64,000 bases of DNA. It comes from Ophiura sarsii (Eukaryota; Echinodermata; Ophiuroidea; Amphilepidida; Ophiuridae). The notes beneath the pieces were generated by a model. The model was not told the DNA's origin. It did no database searches and was given only the letters and a program-made list of their open reading frames with translations. This document shows, one piece after another, positions 23,405-32,658 of this stretch. Numbering within the stretch: the first letter of the stretch is position 1; every line of letters starts with the position of its first letter. Where the stretch lies: the NCBI GenBank assembly GCA_035610835.1, contig CM069459.1:54157316-54221315 (forward strand), written 5' to 3'. The position numbers and the translations under genes were made by a program.

Positions 23405-24425
23405 TGTTACGATCACATGGACCAAGGCCGAAATCACCTACTCGAGTTCTCTCAATTTAAACACGAACTTCACACTGTACGTTTAATTTCACAATAATAT
23501 AATGCTTTTTATTGATTTTAGATGGATTTGATAATGTTCAGAGTCAATTAACAGAAATCAACAAAGTTATTATAATACATGAATAAATGCACAATACAAC
23601 AGATTATAACCTGTGACCTGGTGTCGCGTCGCGATGGCGCCGAGATTTCACAGTAGTATTAATATCCACTGGCGAGATGTATATATAGTCCATCCAGCGA
23701 GATAAATATGCCGCGATATTCCACTTGCGAGAGTTCTGTTTTTACTTGGCAATATTCCGCGTTGTGTGGCAGAATTGTTCTATACAGGTTCCTCCTGATG
23801 ATAATATAATTCCAGCGTAATAATCCAGTATAAAATCCGATTCGTTGGTGACAAACAAAATCCGCTTTACTGCAACACAGTTTCAGTCGGCTTTCAGAAT
23901 CAAACACAATCTGTGCTATCCGTAGTCTGTCACTAGAATGGCAAATTCATGTGTAGCATTCAGATACTACACACTATGTAAACTGGCGTTTCATCTCTCC
24001 ATGCATTTAGTATGGAGATACATGAGTAGAAGTACAATTACTTCCACAATAGCTGGTTCTTCTCAGAGAGTGTGAAACTCACACTTCATCATTACTTCAC
24101 AATGGCTGGCAAATCCACTTTCTTCTCCGAGAGTTTCAAAAACTCCTTACTTCTCTCATCCACTACAAGTCTCATTCTGCTTGCTTCTAAGCTGACCCCT
24201 TTGTTCTAGATCAATCTGAGTTCTCAGAAACTGGGCTATTTATAGCACACTGGCCAATTTGCAATATCCTTGGCTGCTTGCCAAATCCCATCTCATTAAT
24301 TATTCCTCACTTTTCTGACTTTCTAAACACACCAGGTCACCACCAGGTCAAAGGTTATTTATGATGGATAAACAAAATTAAATTAAATGTAAATTACTTA
24401 TAAATATAATTAGGAGGCCGTCACA
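23405..24425 (-). repeat. Gypsy-type LTR (3' LTR of the adjacent element)
   Basis: Read on the minus strand this 1021-bp segment starts TGTGACGG and ends TAACA, with TG...CA termini. It directly follows a polypurine tract and lies downstream of an RNase H frame. It contains a likely TATA-type promoter region (CTATAAATAG at about 24235-24246 on the plus strand) and an AATAAA signal (TTTATT near 23509). The right flank is the interrupted Penelope-like RT. The matching 5' LTR is not in the window. Confidence 0.8.
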
Positions 24426-24440
24426 CCCTCCCCCTTAAAA
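24426..24440 (-). promoter_or_regulatory. Polypurine tract for plus-strand priming
   Basis: On the minus strand the purine run AAAAGGGGGAGGG sits immediately before the LTR start TGTGACGG, the usual position for the plus-strand primer in LTR retrotransposons. Confidence 0.75.
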
Positions 24441-24524
24441 GAAAAGTTTGAATACAATGAAAACTTTCTCAGCTTAACTACACACTGTCCTTTTTAAAGG
24501 AACTTCTTGATCCTAACATTTACA

Positions 24525-25287
24525 CTACTCAACTCTAGACAGAGCATCAGCCATCACATTATCTTTTCCTTTGATGTGATGTATGTCAAGGTTGTACTCC
24601 TGTAAGGTCAAACTCCACCTCATTAATCTTTGATTTTTGTTCTTCATCTTGTGGATGAATGTGAGGGGATTATGATCCGTAAAGACAAGCACTGGATTCT
24701 TTGTGGTATTTAAATAGACATCAAAATGTTGCAATGCCAAAAGCAAAGCAAGGCACTCCTTTTCAATTGTGGAGTAATTTCTTTGGTGCTTGTTGAACTT
24801 TTTGGAGAAATAACACATCGGGTGATCAATTTTCTCTTCACCCTCTTGCATAAGAACTCCTCCACACCCTACATCACTGGCATCTACAGTTAACTTGAAC
24901 TGTTTCTGAAAGTCTGGCGCTCTCAGAACTGGCGCACTCATCAGTATTGTTTTGATTTTGTGAAAAGCATTTTCACACTGCTCTGACCACACAAACTTGA
25001 CACCTTTCTTGAGCAAATTAGTCAGAGGACAAGCTATATCGGAAAAGTTTGGACAACACTTTCTGTAATATCCAACCATACCTAAGAACCTCATGAGTTC
25101 TCTTTTATTACCAGGTGTGGAGAATTTCTCTATTGCTTCAACCTTGGCTTTTATAGGTCTTACCTGCCCTTGACCTACAACATGTCCTAAATATGTGACA
25201 TTGGCATGGCAAAATTCACTTTTTTCCCAAATTCACAGTTAACCTAGCATTAGATAACTTTTCAAACAAGTAATGGAGTTGTCCCAT
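24525..25287 (-). pseudogene. Ty3/Gypsy pol fragment: RT thumb and RNase H
   Basis: The main frame (25094 down to 24525) encodes RT thumb MRFLGMVGYYRKCCPNF, the connection FVWSEQCENAFHKIK, and an RNase H domain with LTVDASDVGCGGVLMQ, YSTIEKECLALLLALQHF, VFTDHNPLTFI and the ending ADALSRVE. Upstream to about 25287 the RT palm end continues but is shifted by one base at an A6 run (25220-25225). The frame ends 100 bases before the PPT and LTR, so integrase is missing; the element is internally deleted. Its 5' side abuts the truncated PolB at about 25288, so gag, protease and RT catalytic motifs are also absent. Dead copy. Confidence 0.88.
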
Positions 25288-28200
25288 GTTTGTAATCGTC
25301 GAAAGTGATTTTATTTTTGACGACTGATTTCTTGACACCCTTGCACCTTTTCTCCTCCTCTTTACCCTCGTGCATTTTGTACGAATACAGCTTCGCTCTT
25401 AGACCCACAAATTCCACTATCATTTTGCCTCCAGCTTCGTCTTTGAACAAGCCGGGAACTTTTTTGTTAACTCCAACTGTGATTCCTGATGGGTGATTTT
25501 CGGGGTAGTTGGAAGTATCAAAATGTGTTTTCACATCCGGACCAATGTCCTCGTAGAAATCTTCGGTCTGGATCTCGTAAGCTAGCGAGTCGGTATCTGT
25601 AAAAAGTAGTTTAACTCTGTCTCCATACTTTGGCTTGATGTTCCCGTAGTGAAAATCATACATCTTTGTTTTTGATATGTCCAAGATGCTCATGCCTAAG
25701 TATATCGGTTTGTTAAAATACAGTTCGGTCTTTTTCATGTGAATGGCTACCAGGTTCTCGTCAAAGATTGTGCATCGGTCATAGTTGGGCTTCGCGGCTA
25801 ATTTGATCGCTTTTTTCTCCGAGTTCACGAGTTGGATGTCAACTCTGTTCCGAAGATTTTCCATGGTTTTCCCAAAAACCGAGTTGTTCATCAGCTTGAA
25901 AAAGTCTTTTTCAAATGGATTCTTGGCTTTAGTACGTAGCCTCGTATTCAAATCGATATACTTTTTCATGAAAGGTTCTTCCCGAAACTTGATTCCTCTG
26001 TGAATCTTGGTAATTTTTTCAAACCCAGACTCTGGTATTGCTTCAAAGCCGTGTGGTGGATCACATACTTCTCCTTGTCATACAGGTTCGGTATTAGTTT
26101 TTCTACCTTGTTTACCTTCACTCTCTCTGGCGCTAGAGGATAATCGTCGTGAAGATCGTGAAGTTCTTGAGGGTACTCGAGATCCACTTCCATAATGCAT
26201 GGAATATCGGTCCAATCCTGAAGGTCTTTGGGAGACATCCACTCAAAGCCTCCGGTTGGTAAATTCTGACTCATAGCCCAGCCATTGAGATTGTTGGCGT
26301 CGAGATATTGGATGTACTTCGAAGGCTTTGTTGAATCGTAATCTTCCCCCATATACTTATGATTCGCCTCGGAATATCTAGTGGTGATCATGGACACACC
26401 TCCTCTGGTTCTTTTTTCAATCATCTGAGCCATGTCAATATCGGTAAGAAGATCCAGTTTAACTTTCGTCTTTTTCAACATTGCGTCGTAGGAGAGACTT
26501 GGAGCTGTATAGTACCAACAAGGATCTAATTCGTAATTTTTCGAGCACACTTTTCTAAAACTCTCAAAAACATCGGCTAGTAAAAGAACGTCGGCCTTGA
26601 GATATAAATCGTGATATTCTCGCATGCTTTTCATGCCGAAGGTTTTCCAAACATTTTGCGCGTGTTCGTAGTCCTCATCTTTGATGTGTTCTTCATTGAG
26701 CTTAGAATAGAAAGCTTCTTTGGGTGGGAGACTAGTTTCCTGGAGTTTTTTCAAAGAGTTAACGTAATCGTACGGGTAGACGCCTTTCCGCAAGAGCAGT
26801 TTAAGCCGTTCGTTTTGATAACATTTGGATGTCTCATCAAACTTGTCTAAATTTTCGACGAGTTTGCCCAATCCAGCAGCCATAAATTTGAAGCTGTCGA
26901 TAAATCTGAGTTCGCGCTTGATATCCTTTTTAGTACATTTTTCGTGCGCTACTCCTAAGAAGTTTTTAGCTGGAAAAGAAAGATGTTCGACGACATCATC
27001 CGGTGTGAGTGGGTTTTTACAAACGTGACATTCCGTCGCATCGTGTTTGGTAATTTTTTTACTTTTAGGAATGAAGGTGTCTACGACGATCTTTTTTGTG
27101 AAAGAAATGTACTTTTCCTCATTGCACGGAATGCAGTCTATCTGACCCTCGGTCTTGCCAAGATTTTTGATGAAAAGATGAGCATCATATCCGGCGAGAT
27201 TGTGAAAAATTACTGGAGTAAACTTTGGTTTCCTGTAGGCAAGGTTGCACAGGTTGTGGGCAGCTCCTCGAAATTTGCCGGTGAAATGACAGTGATCTGT
27301 CACATTGTAGTTTTTCTCGTCATTAGGAGTCAGCAAACCCTTGCAAATGTGACAGTGTGTAGACTTCTCTCCCAGAGCCCAAATCATATTCATCACATCT
27401 ACATACTTATTATTCTCGAGCTTCCAAAACTTATGGTAGATTTTTCGAATGTTTTCCTCGAGGGTTTCCACAAATTTTTGAGCTACATCGTCGGTTTCAA
27501 ATTTCTTCGTAAAGATCACCGGATCTTGCGTGTACACCGAGTCATCGAAGCATTTGATGTAATTACAAAAGCCTGATGGTTCGTGCTTTTGATATTTTTT
27601 TGTGAAACTCTCGTTAGAGTTGGGTTGACAAGTGTGAATAGGCTTGGTAAAAGATTCAAAGTCAGCGTACACGATAAATGGGACGTTTTGAGATTTGTAA
27701 TGGTTATAAAATCGTTGAGAAGTGATATCTGTATCTTTTTCTCCAGGCATTCGAATTTTCACAGTTTCATGGCTTTGACAAATGACTTCATGCTCTGTTA
27801 AGCGCTCCTTAGAGGTATATGAGGTGTAGCAATTTCGACACCAGTATCGCGTACCACAATGTTTAGTTATCGGTGAGCTTAATAATCTGCTCATGTTCTT
27901 AATCACGCAATAATGTTGAGTGTCAGAGTCCGAAAACAAGAGAAGGTCAACCTGTTGCTCTCGATCGTGATGAGGGCTTGTTCTCAGCGGGTAGACTTTA
28001 TTTTCATATATTCTCTGAGATTTGTCTATTTCGGCGTATCCCGCAACATTGATAGAAATTGATGAATTGTTCATTTCAAATTTGTCAATGTCTTTGAGAG
28101 AAGTTGGAAAAGTAATTCCATCCCAGTTAAGTTCTTTGGCTTTTGCTTTCAAATTTTTGTCTATTCGTTCTGGATGAATTTTAGCGGGTTGTATGGCTCT

Positions 28201-28524
28201 AGTAACTGCCCACTTAAAACACTGATCGTCCTTGTTTTGGAGATTAATAATCGCGTTCTTGTTGGTTAAGTACTCCGGAAGTTGAATGTGTGATGATCCA
28301 CCCATAGGTTCATACCGTACAGTATGAATATCTAGGGCTACAATGGACTTGAAGACCCACCCGCTACCGTTATTTTTAAATGTAGCGATGTCTTCTAAAA
28401 TCTTCTCTACCCACTTTTTGTAAAGATCGTCTAAATCGGTGGCTTCCAGGTTAACGTCTGTACTAGAGCTAAATGCGGCTTCTTTAATCACAATTTCACC
28501 AGTTTCCAGGTTTGTTTTTTCCAT
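25288..28524 (-). pseudogene. Protein-primed family B DNA polymerase of a Polinton/virus-like element, frameshifted and truncated
   Basis: The N-terminal piece (28524 to 25966, 852 residues) carries exonuclease motifs YADFESF (286-292), HNLAGYDAHLF (441-451) and YLKADVLLLAD (641-651). It also has a CxxC...DHCH...RG..H..CN endonuclease VII-like zinc block (391-427), a second decayed block (499-530), and palm motif A around LDANNLNGWAM (741-751). The next frame (25969 onward) holds motif B KLMNNSVFGKTMEN and motif C FTDTDSL. The two are out of frame by one base; the likely site is the A6 run at 26014-26019. Related polymerases usually have Tyr where motif A has Asn (NLNG). The C-terminus is lost at about 25288, where Gypsy sequence begins. 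Its role would be to replicate the element by protein priming. Whether this is a true Polinton or another PolB element is uncertain because capsid, integrase and protease genes are absent. Confidence 0.85.
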
Positions 28525-28532
28525 CTCACACC

Positions 28533-28955
28533 TTAAACCAATTTTAACCTTTGTTTGACGATTGTTACCACACTCTTTTTTACGGTTGACAAAAACTTTT
28601 TGGGATCGTAACCGGGTTTTCCAACGATCGTGTACTGGTTAGTAAAACGATTGAGTGCCGAATCTGTCTTTCGAATTTTGAAAGAATGTCTTTGTTCTCG
28701 AGCGGGTTCCACAACATCAAAAATGTCGGTAGAAATAATATAGTTCTCCTTTAGAGCTTCAAGAAGCTCGGCTTTTCTTCGCAGATAAGAGCGTCCTGGA
28801 AAACTCGCATTTTTTGCAATGGCTTTTAACTCTTTTACCGTATATTCGCTTTTTGGATGAAGAACAGCATATCGCCCTCTCCTTCTCCGATTAATTATCT
28901 CTCGATTTTCTCTATAACGCTCCCTTCTTCTCTCATTCATATTTTGAATAGGCAT
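28533..28955 (-). CDS. SAP/Rho-N-like small basic protein upstream of PolB
   Basis: A 140-residue frame ends 8 bases before the PolB start, in a different frame. The N-terminus is very basic (RRRERYRENREIINRRRRG). Residues about 38-70 (YTVKELKAIAKNASFPG, then RKAELLEALKE) resemble a two-helix SAP or Rho N-terminal nucleic-acid-binding module. A TATA-like block precedes its ATG, and no such block separates it from PolB, so the two were probably expressed together. It may originally have been the N-terminal part of the polymerase polyprotein. Function is inferred only: nucleic-acid binding for element replication. Confidence 0.65.
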   Translation of the reverse strand: MPIQNMNERRRERYRENREIINRRRRGRYAVLHPKSEYTVKELKAIAKNASFPGRSYLRRKAELLEALKENYIISTDIFDVVEPAREQRHSFKIRKTDSALNRFTNQYTIVGKPGYDPKKFLSTVKKSVVTIVKQRLKLV

Positions 28956-29000
28956 CTTTTTTATTTATATAATATATTTTTTTCTTTAAGTCAAAATATA
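28956..29000 (-). promoter_or_regulatory. Promoter-like block in front of the SAP-like ORF
   Basis: Read on the minus strand, TTTTGACTTAAAGAAA is followed by an ATATTATATAAA TATA-like run and then the ATG at 28955. The same order and spacing recur at 29294-29338 and 29651-29695. Confidence 0.6.
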
Positions 29001-29293
29001 TTATATGGAATTTGTTTTCATCTTATATCTCTCCATAGCATCGCGATATTTTTCCTTATTTTGTTTATAGTACTCGGGAGAATAAGGCTTACCCTTATAT
29101 GTAGCAATTCCCAATTCGCGGCATAGTCCCACGCCGTAATGTTGTTGTATACGTAAGGACTATAACATTTCTTAACGTTAGTTTTATGATTAAGTCGCAC
29201 CCATTTATCTTTATACAAGAAGTAATCATTTTCCACTTTTGACTCGAGAGTAATTTCTTTTTCGACTTTGTGATAATTTTTAAAGTTGTCCAT
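29001..29293 (-). pseudogene. Small hypothetical ORF of the PolB cassette, apparently frameshifted
   Basis: A frame of 91 residues starts at 29293 (MDNFKNYHKVEKEITLES) and stops at 29018. From about 29160 a second frame opens that looks more protein-like (rich in Lys, Tyr and Glu, as the N-terminus is). It runs to a stop at 29001-29003, exactly at the edge of the next 45-bp promoter-like block. A one-base indel near 29160 is therefore likely, and the intact product would have been about 96-98 residues. No family is recognised. The gene lies between two promoter-like blocks in a head-to-tail series with the PolB gene. Confidence 0.5.
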
Positions 29294-29338
29294 TATTTTA
29301 TTATTATATATATTTTTCTTTATATCAAAAATATATAT
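29294..29338 (-). promoter_or_regulatory. Promoter-like block in front of the 29293 ORF
   Basis: On the minus strand TTTTTGATATAAAGAAA is followed by ATATATATAATAATAAAATA and the ATG. It fills the 45-base space between the upstream stop and this start. Confidence 0.6.
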
Positions 29339-29650
29339 TCAGTCAACCAACTCAAAACCAAAGTACTCTCTACCAGAGTTCTTCTTACTTTTTACCATTC
29401 CCAACGAAACTATATATTTTGGTAAATGACCATTTACGTTCAACGCTTTCATTAAACCGGAACACGCCCAAAACTCTCGCCCATCATCCAAAATAATTAC
29501 GATACATTCACAATTTTTTGTAACTACACTCTCTAAGTCAACAATTACGTGAACTCGGTCTAGTTCGAGATCTCGCCAAGTATTAGCTTGGTTATGCTGG
29601 TTTTGCTCTTTGTGCATTTCCTTAAATTTTTCCATCGTGATATTTGCCAT
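29339..29650 (-). CDS. Hypothetical 103-residue protein, first gene of the PolB cassette
   Basis: An intact frame starting MANITMEKFKEMHKEQN, with a central beta-rich part (RVHVIVDLESVVTKNCEC, then IVIILDDGREFWACSGLM) and a polar C-terminus. The strand pattern could fit a small nucleic-acid-binding fold such as an OB domain, but no signature proves it. It is the most upstream gene of the series, in the same direction as PolB, with the same promoter-like block before its ATG. Beyond it lies T-rich low-complexity DNA. Confidence 0.55.
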   Translation of the reverse strand: MANITMEKFKEMHKEQNQHNQANTWRDLELDRVHVIVDLESVVTKNCECIVIILDDGREFWACSGLMKALNVNGHLPKYIVSLGMVKSKKNSGREYFGFELVD

Positions 29651-29695
29651 ACTTTTTATATAATATTTTATTTCTTTAAACCAAAATCATTTTTT
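29651..29695 (-). promoter_or_regulatory. Promoter-like block in front of the 29650 ORF
   Basis: On the minus strand GATTTTGGTTTAAAGAAA is followed by TAAAATATTATATAAAAAGT and the ATG at 29650. It is the third member of the series. Confidence 0.6.
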
Positions 29696-30075
29696 TATAA
29701 TTTTATAATTTTTGAGATTTTCAGATTTTTGAGATTTTGGAAATTTTGAGATTTTTCAGTTTTTTTTTTTTTTAATTTGTGAGATTTTGAGATTTTTTAA
29801 ATTTTGAGATTTTGAGATTTTTGATATTTTTGAGATTTTCTTATTTATTTTTTTGTTGTTGAGATTTTGAGATTTTTGAGATTTTTGAGATTTTTAAAAA
29901 ATTTGAGATTTTTTGAAATTTGAGATTTTTCAGTTTTTTTTGAAATTTGAGATTTTCTGGTTTTTGAAATTTGAGATTTTTGAGAAATTTTTGAATTTAA
30001 GATTTTTCAGATTTTTGAGATTTTTGAAATTTTTGAAATTTTTGATATTTTGAGATTTTGAGATTTTTCAGAAAT
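29696..30075. repeat. T-rich low-complexity repeat of TTTTTGAGA words
   Basis: About 380 bases are built of short irregular units such as GAGATTTTTGAGATTTT and GAAATTTGAGATTTTT, with a T12 run. It marks the upstream limit of the PolB cassette and could be a degenerated tandem repeat near the old element end. Confidence 0.85.
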
Positions 30076-30390
30076 TTCCTGGAACATACATATTCTATCT
30101 ACTCTATACCTGAGTCATTTTTCATTTCCATCCATTGTTATTATCTATTTGTAGTCATCCATCACCATTATGGATTTTACTCACCATTTTTTTTATATCC
30201 TATTTGTCTTTTACTTTTTAATCTCCCCTTTGTCTATATCATCCTTTTGTTACATTATCCACTTCATCAATCAGCTGTCAAGTTTGAATTTCCTTCCCCC
30301 CCCCCCCCATTCATCCATCTGTCACTTTACTTCCTGCCCATTGTTCCTCTGTCTATATATATGGTGTGTATGTTGTATTCTGTCGTTTTA
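30076..30390. other. Non-coding T/C-rich stretch
   Basis: No protein family is recognised. The long hydrophobic open frame here (rich in Leu, Ile, Phe, Tyr) reflects T-rich composition. A run of about 12 Cs lies at 30297-30308. Confidence 0.4.
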
Positions 30391-30428
30391 CCTTCGATAA
30401 AGATTCTGTTAGAATCGAAACGTCAGGT
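30391..30428 (+). ncRNA. Degenerate hammerhead-ribozyme-like motif of Penelope type
   Basis: A perfect 6-bp stem (GATTCT, loop GTT, AGAATC, 30402-30416) is followed at once by GAAAC and GTC. It is preceded by TTCGATAAA, which sits where the conserved CUGAUGA core should be and matches it only partly. This arrangement, and the following ACGTCAGG, resemble the minimal hammerhead motifs known in Penelope-like elements. Core changes make cleavage activity unlikely. It lies on the same strand as the Penelope-like RT fragment 7 kb to the left. Confidence 0.5.
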
Positions 30429-30696
30429 CCTCTTATATTTATTACATTTACTTACACAGGCTATTTTTGTGGATAAGCAGTTTGCATTCAGCTTTTATAT
30501 TATATTATTAATAAATAAATACCGTGATTTAAAATTTATCATGCTTTGAACCTTATTTGTGCGACTTGGGTTAAGTACTTTAGGGTACACCCTTAAGTAA
30601 AGTATATTAGGTACTATTTAGTATAAATTGTTTTGTTCTTGTTGTTGTTGTTTTCTTATTTATTTTGTATTACATTTGTCCTGTATATTAGTACTA

Positions 30697-30732
30697 CTAG
30701 CGGGCATCCGCGCTTCGCGCGGAACCCGCTAG
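30697..30732. repeat. GC-rich palindrome CTAGCGGG...CCCGCTAG
   Basis: An outer 8-base inverted pair (CTAGCGGG / CCCGCTAG) encloses an inner CCGCGC-TTC-GCGCGG hairpin. It may be the end of a decayed mobile element; no partner end was found. Confidence 0.7.
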
Positions 30733-31000
30733 AAGATAACGGTGAGATTAGTAAACAAAGCGTAAGAAAATTTGGTAAAATATCAAGAACATGTCCTTTA
30801 CATAATCCAGACGGGCCCTCAATACATCTGAATATCGTGCATTTGATAATCCAGGTATATGTGATGTGCCTTAATCCAGGTAGGCCTATTATAGGGTATA
30901 ATACCCTTTGTGTTTTTAATATCCAGATACCCAGGTACCTCAGGATGTAGGCCTCCCATGTGACCTGAAATGCAGGTACCCCATAGGCCTAATCCCTATT

Positions 31001-31227
31001 CTCTAAATGTAAAAGAGTGGTTTTCCACTTTTTCAAGGAGTTAAACGCAGGACAACACGGTTTTGAGTGGAAAACACTCTAAAAGGAGTGAAAGGGGATT
31101 TTATATGACTATGTTCCACTTTATTGAGTGGACATTTTCCACTCTAAATGGGTTGTCCTGTGTTTCACTCCCTTCACTCCTTTTCGAGTGAATTTCCACT
31201 CTTTCCACTCGTTTTGTATCTAGAGAG
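31001..31227. mobile_element. GAGTG/CACTC foldback element, small copy
   Basis: The left end CTCTAAATGTAAAAGAGTGG and the inverse-type right end (CCACTCGTTTTGTATCTAGAGAG region) enclose many GAGTG and CACTC words that pair with each other, for example GGACAACACGGTTTTGAGTG. A much larger relative is at 36196-38105. It is inserted in the CCATGTG array. Confidence 0.6.
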
Positions 31228-32150
31228 TACCCCTACTCCAGTTACCACAGGTGACCTTAATATTGTATCGGGTATCACATGATCTAGGTACTGTATGTGC
31301 CGTTATATCGAGATACCCTTGTGCCCTTACTTGATCATATTCAAGTAAATTAAACCAAAATCAAATAGACAGAGGTGAGTAATTTCAAAGCGTTATAAAT
31401 GTTTATATAAATATAAAGAACATGTCCTTAAATAATGCAGGTACCTAAGGTGCCCTTAATATAATGTAAGTGACATGGTGCCCTTAATACACCATGAGCT
31501 TATAGGCCCAATGTGCTCTTAAATACATGTTCCTAATCCAAGTACTCCACGTTTGCTAGACCTAACACCTCACAGGTGGCCTTAATAACCCAGGTACCGC
31601 ACGTGCCGGCGTTATATCCATACCAATGTGCCTGTACTATTATCCAATTTATAATGGAAAGCGCAGGTATAAGTGCCGAAGCTATAGCGGGTGGTTAGTC
31701 ATATCAAAACGTAGGATTAAGGGTATGGTAAAACAGCAAGAGTATGTCGTTGATACTCCATGTACCCTGTGCCCTTAATACTGACATTGGTGCGTGCCCT
31801 TAATCCATATATACTGTATGCCCTTAAGAAATCCAAGTACGCCATTTATAACACATGGTGCCCTTGATTATTCAGGTACCCCGCCCCCCCCCCCCCCCCC
31901 ATGTACTTTAATAACCAAGATACTCCATGTGTCCTTTGTGATCCAATATAGGACCTCCCTGGACTATTTCGTATATCTTGAATCGAATATTATTAGGGCA
32001 TCCGTGTTAACTTTTTATGCGGTTATTCGGGCCTACGTGGATTAATAAGAATACTTTAGAATATTAAGAGTATCTGGATTGCCTTAATATAATTATAGGC
32101 CACATCTGGGTGGGTACCCCATGTGACCTTAGGTAGACCTACCCCATGTG

Positions 32151-32658
32151 CAGTGGTGGCACTACCGGGTGGCGATTATTTTTTTCGTACATGAGTTTAA
32201 CCAAATTTATTTATTCCGTTTTAATACGAAATAAAGCAAAATTCACTGAATAAAATGATTTTTTACATTTTTAAACAAATGAACTGATTATGGTTAAACT
32301 CATGTACGAAAAGATAATCGCTACCGGGTAGGGGTAGGCCTATGCCCCGAGGGGGTGGGGGTGCCACCCGTCGTGACCCCTCCTACAGTTTAAGTCCCTA
32401 CGCATTTTGTACCCCAAATAATAATAAAAAAGTTCAATTTTAATGTCAAAATTCAAAGTTACATAAAATTAGCTTTAAATTGGTCCAAAATGTCTGCTTT
32501 AGAACAAATTAATCTAATTTCAGGAATGTTTACAATAAAAGCCAAAAGGCTTGAATTTTCCACCCAAGTGTTTTGTCTTGGCCCCCTCCAGATTGTGTTA
32601 TTGTCCCCCACCCACCCCCGTTTTCCCCTTTAAAATGTTGATGGTGGTGCCGCCACTG
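32151..32658. mobile_element. hAT-type non-autonomous element with perfect 8-bp target duplication
   Basis: The ends CAGTGGTGGCAC and GTGCCGCCACTG are inverted repeats. A perfect 8-bp direct repeat CCCATGTG flanks the element (32143-32150 and 32659-32666). The duplicated target is the core of the surrounding array. Inside are poly(G)-type words and a nested MITE; no transposase frame. An 8-bp duplication with CAGTG-like ends fits the hAT superfamily. Confidence 0.85.
32171..32321. mobile_element. MITE nested in the hAT element, 8-bp target duplication
   Basis: The ends GCGATTAT and ATAATCGC continue inward as TCGTACATGAGTTTAACC and its inverse, a ~35-bp inverted repeat. The flanks carry an exact 8-bp repeat TACCGGGT (32163-32170 and 32322-32329). 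Confidence 0.85.

Noticed and set aside
26983..27576. 197-residue plus-strand frame opposite the polymerase
   Set aside because: Antisense shadow of the PolB coding region; no recognisable features.
30058..30549. 163-residue hydrophobic plus-strand frame resembling a membrane protein
   Set aside because: T-rich composition alone gives Leu/Ile/Phe/Tyr; it overlaps low-complexity sequence and a Penelope-type non-coding motif.
30697..30732. Helitron 3' end (hairpin followed by CTAG)
   Set aside because: The CTAG is part of the palindrome on both sides and no 5' TC end or AT target context could be identified.
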